This document shows, piece after piece, positions 61,194 through 64,000 of a DNA stretch of 64,000 nt; position 1 is the first letter of the stretch, and each line of letters begins with the position of its first letter. The notes beneath the pieces were generated by a model, which was not told where the DNA came from, searched no databases, and saw only the letters and a program-made list of their open reading frames with translations. The stretch is from positions 3,038,001-3,102,000 of the forward strand of contig NZ_CP084712.1 in the NCBI RefSeq assembly GCF_023822045.1. Reading direction: 5' to 3'. The position numbers were made by a program, and so were the translations under genes. The stretch comes from Sphingopyxis sp. USTB-05 (lineage in GTDB: Bacteria > Pseudomonadota > Alphaproteobacteria > Sphingomonadales > Sphingomonadaceae).

Positions 61194-63053
61194 ATGCCTT
61201 TCGAAAATCTTTCTCCCGTCCTTTCGGACGCCCTTGTCGCGCGCGGCTATGAAGCGCTCACCCCCGTCCAGACGCAAGTCACCGAGGGCGAAGCCAAGGG
61301 CCGCGACCTGCTCGTCTCGGCGCAGACCGGGTCGGGCAAGACCGTCGCCTTCGGCCTCGCGATGGCCGACGAGCTGATCGAGGACGGCCGGCTGCCGTTC
61401 GCAACCTCGCCGCTCGCGCTGATCGTCGCGCCGACGCGCGAACTCGCGCTGCAGGTCAGCCGCGAACTCGGCTGGCTCTATGCCAAGGCCGGCGCGCGCA
61501 TCGCGACCTGCGTCGGCGGTATGGACGCCAGCAAGGAACGCCGTGCGCTCGGCCAGGGCGTGCAGATCGTCGTCGGCACCCCCGGCCGCCTCCGCGACCA
61601 TCTGGAACGCGGCGCGCTCGACCTCACCGCGCTGCGGGTCGCCGTGCTCGACGAAGCAGACGAAATGCTCGACATGGGTTTTCGCGATGACCTTGAGGAG
61701 ATCCTCGACGGCACCCCCGCGACGCGCCGCACGCTTCTTTTCTCGGCGACGCTGCCGAAGCCGATCGTCCAGCTCGCCAAGCGTTACCAGCAAGATGCGC
61801 TGCGCATCTCCACCGTCGGTGAAGACCGCGGCCATGGGGACATCGCCTATCAGGCGGTAACCGTCGCCCCCGCCGACATCGAAGGCGCGGTCGTCAACCT
61901 GCTCCGTCTGCACGACGCCGAAACCGCGATGCTGTTCTGCGCGACGCGCGACAATGTGCGCCGCCTCCACGCCAGCCTGGTGGAGCGCGGTTTCGCCGCG
62001 GTCGCGCTGTCGGGCGAACATAGCCAGAATGAGCGCAACGCGGCGCTGCAAGCCCTTCGCGACCGCCGCGCCAAGGTTTGCGTCGCGACCGACGTCGCCG
62101 CGCGCGGCATCGATCTGCCGACGCTCAGCCTTGTCATCCACGTCGAAATCCCGCGCGACGCCGAAGCGCTTCAGCACCGTTCGGGCCGCACCGGCCGCGC
62201 GGGCAAAAAGGGCACCGCGGTCATCATCGTCCCCTATCCGCGCCGCCGCCGCGTCGACGGCATGCTGCGCGGTGCACGCATCAACGCCGAATGGATGGAT
62301 GCCCCCACCGCCGCCGACGTGCGCAAGCGCGATCAGGAACGGCTGATGGAAAAGCTGCTCACGCCCGTCGAGCATGAGCCCGAGGATATCGAACTCGCGC
62401 AGCGCCTGATGGCCGAGCGCACGCCCGAAGACATTGCCGCGTCGCTCGTCCAGGCGCACCGCGCGCTGATGCCGCCGCCCGAGGACCTGCTCGACAACAG
62501 CCCGCGCGGCCGCGACGCCGCCGGCCGCCCCGAGCGCGGCGAGCGCTTCGAACGCCCCGAGCGTGGCGGCGACCGCCGCGACGGATTCGAGGATAGCGTC
62601 TGGTTCCGCCTCAACATCGGCCGCCACCAGAATGCCGATCCGCGCTGGATCCTGCCTTTGCTCTGCCGCCGCGGCCATGTGAGCAAGAACGAGATCGGCG
62701 CGATCCGCATCGGTCCCAAGGAAACGATGTTCAACATTCCGCGCGCGATCGCCGATCGCTTTGCCGAGGCTGTGGTACGCAGCGCCAACGAGGATGGCGA
62801 GGACGACAGCGGCGTTTCGATCACCCCCGCGCCCGACGGTCCGACCTACCCGCCGCGCCGCGATAAGGGCGGCCATGGCGGCCCGCGCGACGCCGCTCCG
62901 CGCAGCACGCTCGGCCGGGCGCCGGGCGGTGATCGTGGGTTCGGCGATCGTTCGGGCCCGCGCGGCCCGCGTGGCCCCGGTGGCCCAGGCGGCAACGAAC
63001 GCTACAAGCCCAAGCCCTACGGCCAGCGCAGCCCGCGTCGCCCGTCGAAGTAA
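61194..63053 (+). CDS. DEAD-box RNA helicase with DbpA-type RNA-binding domain
   Basis: The 619-residue protein has motif Q (FENLSPVLSDAL, ALTPVQTQV), motif I AQTGSGKT (43-50), DEAD at 153-156, SAT at 184-186, and RxxR-type HRSGRTGRAGKKG. A DbpA RNA-binding domain follows (VWFRLNIGRHQNADPRWILP, GAIRIGPKETMFNI), then an Arg/Gly/Pro-rich tail (GPRGPRGPGGPGGNERYKPK). It resembles DeaD/CsdA and probably helps ribosome assembly or RNA turnover. A terminator hairpin follows. Confidence 0.93.
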   Translation: MPFENLSPVLSDALVARGYEALTPVQTQVTEGEAKGRDLLVSAQTGSGKTVAFGLAMADELIEDGRLPFATSPLALIVAPTRELALQVSRELGWLYAKAGARIATCVGGMDASKERRALGQGVQIVVGTPGRLRDHLERGALDLTALRVAVLDEADEMLDMGFRDDLEEILDGTPATRRTLLFSATLPKPIVQLAKRYQQDALRISTVGEDRGHGDIAYQAVTVAPADIEGAVVNLLRLHDAETAMLFCATRDNVRRLHASLVERGFAAVALSGEHSQNERNAALQALRDRRAKVCVATDVAARGIDLPTLSLVIHVEIPRDAEALQHRSGRTGRAGKKGTAVIIVPYPRRRRVDGMLRGARINAEWMDAPTAADVRKRDQERLMEKLLTPVEHEPEDIELAQRLMAERTPEDIAASLVQAHRALMPPPEDLLDNSPRGRDAAGRPERGERFERPERGGDRRDGFEDSVWFRLNIGRHQNADPRWILPLLCRRGHVSKNEIGAIRIGPKETMFNIPRAIADRFAEAVVRSANEDGEDDSGVSITPAPDGPTYPPRRDKGGHGGPRDAAPRSTLGRAPGGDRGFGDRSGPRGPRGPGGPGGNERYKPKPYGQRSPRRPSK

Positions 63054-63061
63054 GCGATAAA

Positions 63062-63087
63062 CCCCTCCCCCGACGGGGAGGGGCTTT
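63062..63087 (+). terminator. Terminator after the helicase gene
   Basis: CCCCTCCCC-CGAC-GGGGAGGGG is a perfect 9-bp stem and tetraloop followed by CTTTC, 9 bases after the helicase stop. The T-tract is short, so it is a moderate terminator. Confidence 0.7.
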
Positions 63088-63153
63088 CACCGCTCCGCCC
63101 TTGCGCTCTATGTTCCGGCCCACCAGATGGACCGGACAGCAGGAGCGCGCGAC

Positions 63154-64000
63154 ATGAAAGCGATCGAAGCCTTTATCGAAAGCCAGGGCGGACCCGAGGT
63201 CATCGACTGGCGCGAGGTCACGCTCGGCGATCCCGGCCCCGGACAGGTGCTGCTGCGCCAGACCGCGGTCGGGCTCAACTATATCGACACCTATCACCGT
63301 GACGGAACCTATCCTGTCGAGCTTCCCGGTGGCCTCGGCGTCGAAGCTGCGGGCGAAGTCATCGCGGTCGGCCCCGACGTCCACGGCCTCCAGCCCGGCG
63401 ACCGCGTCGCAACCTTTGGGCCGCAGCGCAACGCATATAGCTCGGCCCGCCTCGTCCCTGCAGCGTCGCTGTTCAAACTGCCGCCGGCTATCGACGACGA
63501 CACCGCCGCCGCCGCACTGCTCAAGGCCTGCACGGTCGAGGCGCTGGTCGAACGCTGCGCAAAGGTCGAGGCAGGGACAAGCGTGCTCGTTCACGCAGCC
63601 GCCGGCGGAGTTGGACTGATCCTCGTCCAGTGGCTGAAGGCGATTGGCGCGACCGTTATCGGCACCGTCAGCACCGAAGCCAAGGAACATGCCGCGCGCG
63701 AAGCGGGCGCCGACCATGTCATCCGCTACAAGCAGGACGATGTCGCGGCACATGTCCGCGAAATCACCGACGGTCAGGGTGTCCCCGTCACCTTCGACGG
63801 GATCGGTATGGCGAGCTGGGCGACTTCGCTAAAAGCAACTGCGCGGCGCGGGCTGATCGTCAGCTATGGCAATGCCGGCGGCCCCGTGGCTGGCGTAAAC
63901 CTCGGCATTCTTGCCCAGCACGGGTCGCAGTTCGTGACGCGCCCGACGCTGTTCGACTATTATCTTCATCCCGGCGAGCGGGCTGCGGGCGCAGCACGGG
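63154..64000 (+). CDS. Quinone oxidoreductase (zinc-free MDR), 3' truncated
   Basis: At least 282 residues are encoded before the window ends. The N-terminal GroES-like part (VLLRQTAVGLNYIDTYHRDG, LPGGLGVEAAGEV, GDRVATFG) and the Rossmann part with VHAAAGGVGLILVQ match NADPH:quinone reductases (QorA/zeta-crystallin) of the medium-chain dehydrogenase superfamily. The zinc ligands of alcohol dehydrogenases are absent. Start ATG at 63154 follows AGGAG. The C-terminal ~40 residues lie beyond 64000. Confidence 0.92.
   Translation, partial: MKAIEAFIESQGGPEVIDWREVTLGDPGPGQVLLRQTAVGLNYIDTYHRDGTYPVELPGGLGVEAAGEVIAVGPDVHGLQPGDRVATFGPQRNAYSSARLVPAASLFKLPPAIDDDTAAAALLKACTVEALVERCAKVEAGTSVLVHAAAGGVGLILVQWLKAIGATVIGTVSTEAKEHAAREAGADHVIRYKQDDVAAHVREITDGQGVPVTFDGIGMASWATSLKATARRGLIVSYGNAGGPVAGVNLGILAQHGSQFVTRPTLFDYYLHPGERAAGAAR

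Overview
The window is GC-rich, tightly packed alphaproteobacterial chromosome. Gene content and protein style (hut locus with hutF, Flp pilins, GIN-domain proteins, a LexA-type GTTC-N7-GTTC box, aroK-aroB next to a xerD-linked periplasmic protein) fit a sphingomonad, most like Sphingopyxis or a close relative; this placement is inferred from the sequence, not searched. No insertion sequence, prophage or CRISPR array was seen. Most genes are housekeeping or catabolic, in short operons with ATGA, GTGA or TGATG overlaps.

Layout. 1-4.4 kb: edge of a surface-polysaccharide locus (GT25 glycosyltransferase, flippase, pyruvyltransferase, and a convergent priming glycosyl-phosphotransferase). 4.7-5.8 kb: a DipZ-like thioredoxin-fold protein whose CxxC is reduced to CINS. 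5.8-13.1 kb: complete histidine utilisation locus, hutC-hutF diverging from hutI-hutH-hutG-hutU around an 18-bp perfect palindrome that is very probably the HutC operator. 13.1-15.1 kb: acyl-CoA dehydrogenase and MaoC-type dehydratase pair, followed by a histidine-kinase C-terminal remnant.

15.5-20.8 kb is the most unusual part. It holds an N/D/G-rich secreted protein, two small secreted proteins with double-glycine leader-like motifs, a Sec-exported C39-type peptidase, and, convergently, a Crp/Fnr-type regulator co-transcribed with a coiled-coil plus beta-barrel outer-membrane protein. This part list resembles the Pseudomonas Fap functional-amyloid system (FapD peptidase, FapF pore) but the secreted proteins look different. 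It ends at an HTH-only LuxR-type gene whose stop codon abuts the 3' end of tRNA-Arg(CCU).

20.8-31.6 kb: DUF1178, grxC, comF, a methyltransferase, mutT, two Flp pilins with a strong terminator, an M48 protease, accA, xerD, an uncharacterised periplasmic protein, aroK and aroB. 31.6-33.1 kb: a small lipoprotein, then palindromic repeats and one copy of an approximately 260-bp dispersed repeat whose second, inverted copy is at 57.2-57.5 kb. 33.1-46.7 kb: nth, dapB, cobB, a Kef-type antiporter, NifU-like protein, cvpA, radA (with a candidate SOS box), a transaldolase-like aldolase, crotonase, thiolase-like protein, an ALDH7-type dehydrogenase and acs. 46.9-52.1 kb: a beta-lactamase-fold hydrolase, then the four-gene Anbu proteasome-like operon (ATP-grasp, alpha-E, transglutaminase, Anbu). 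52.3-64 kb: secA, a secreted permuted-papain-like protein, an SDR, two GIN-domain proteins, a Gre-family factor with a tiny SANT-like partner, a BaiN-like flavoprotein, a DEAD-box helicase and a truncated quinone oxidoreductase.
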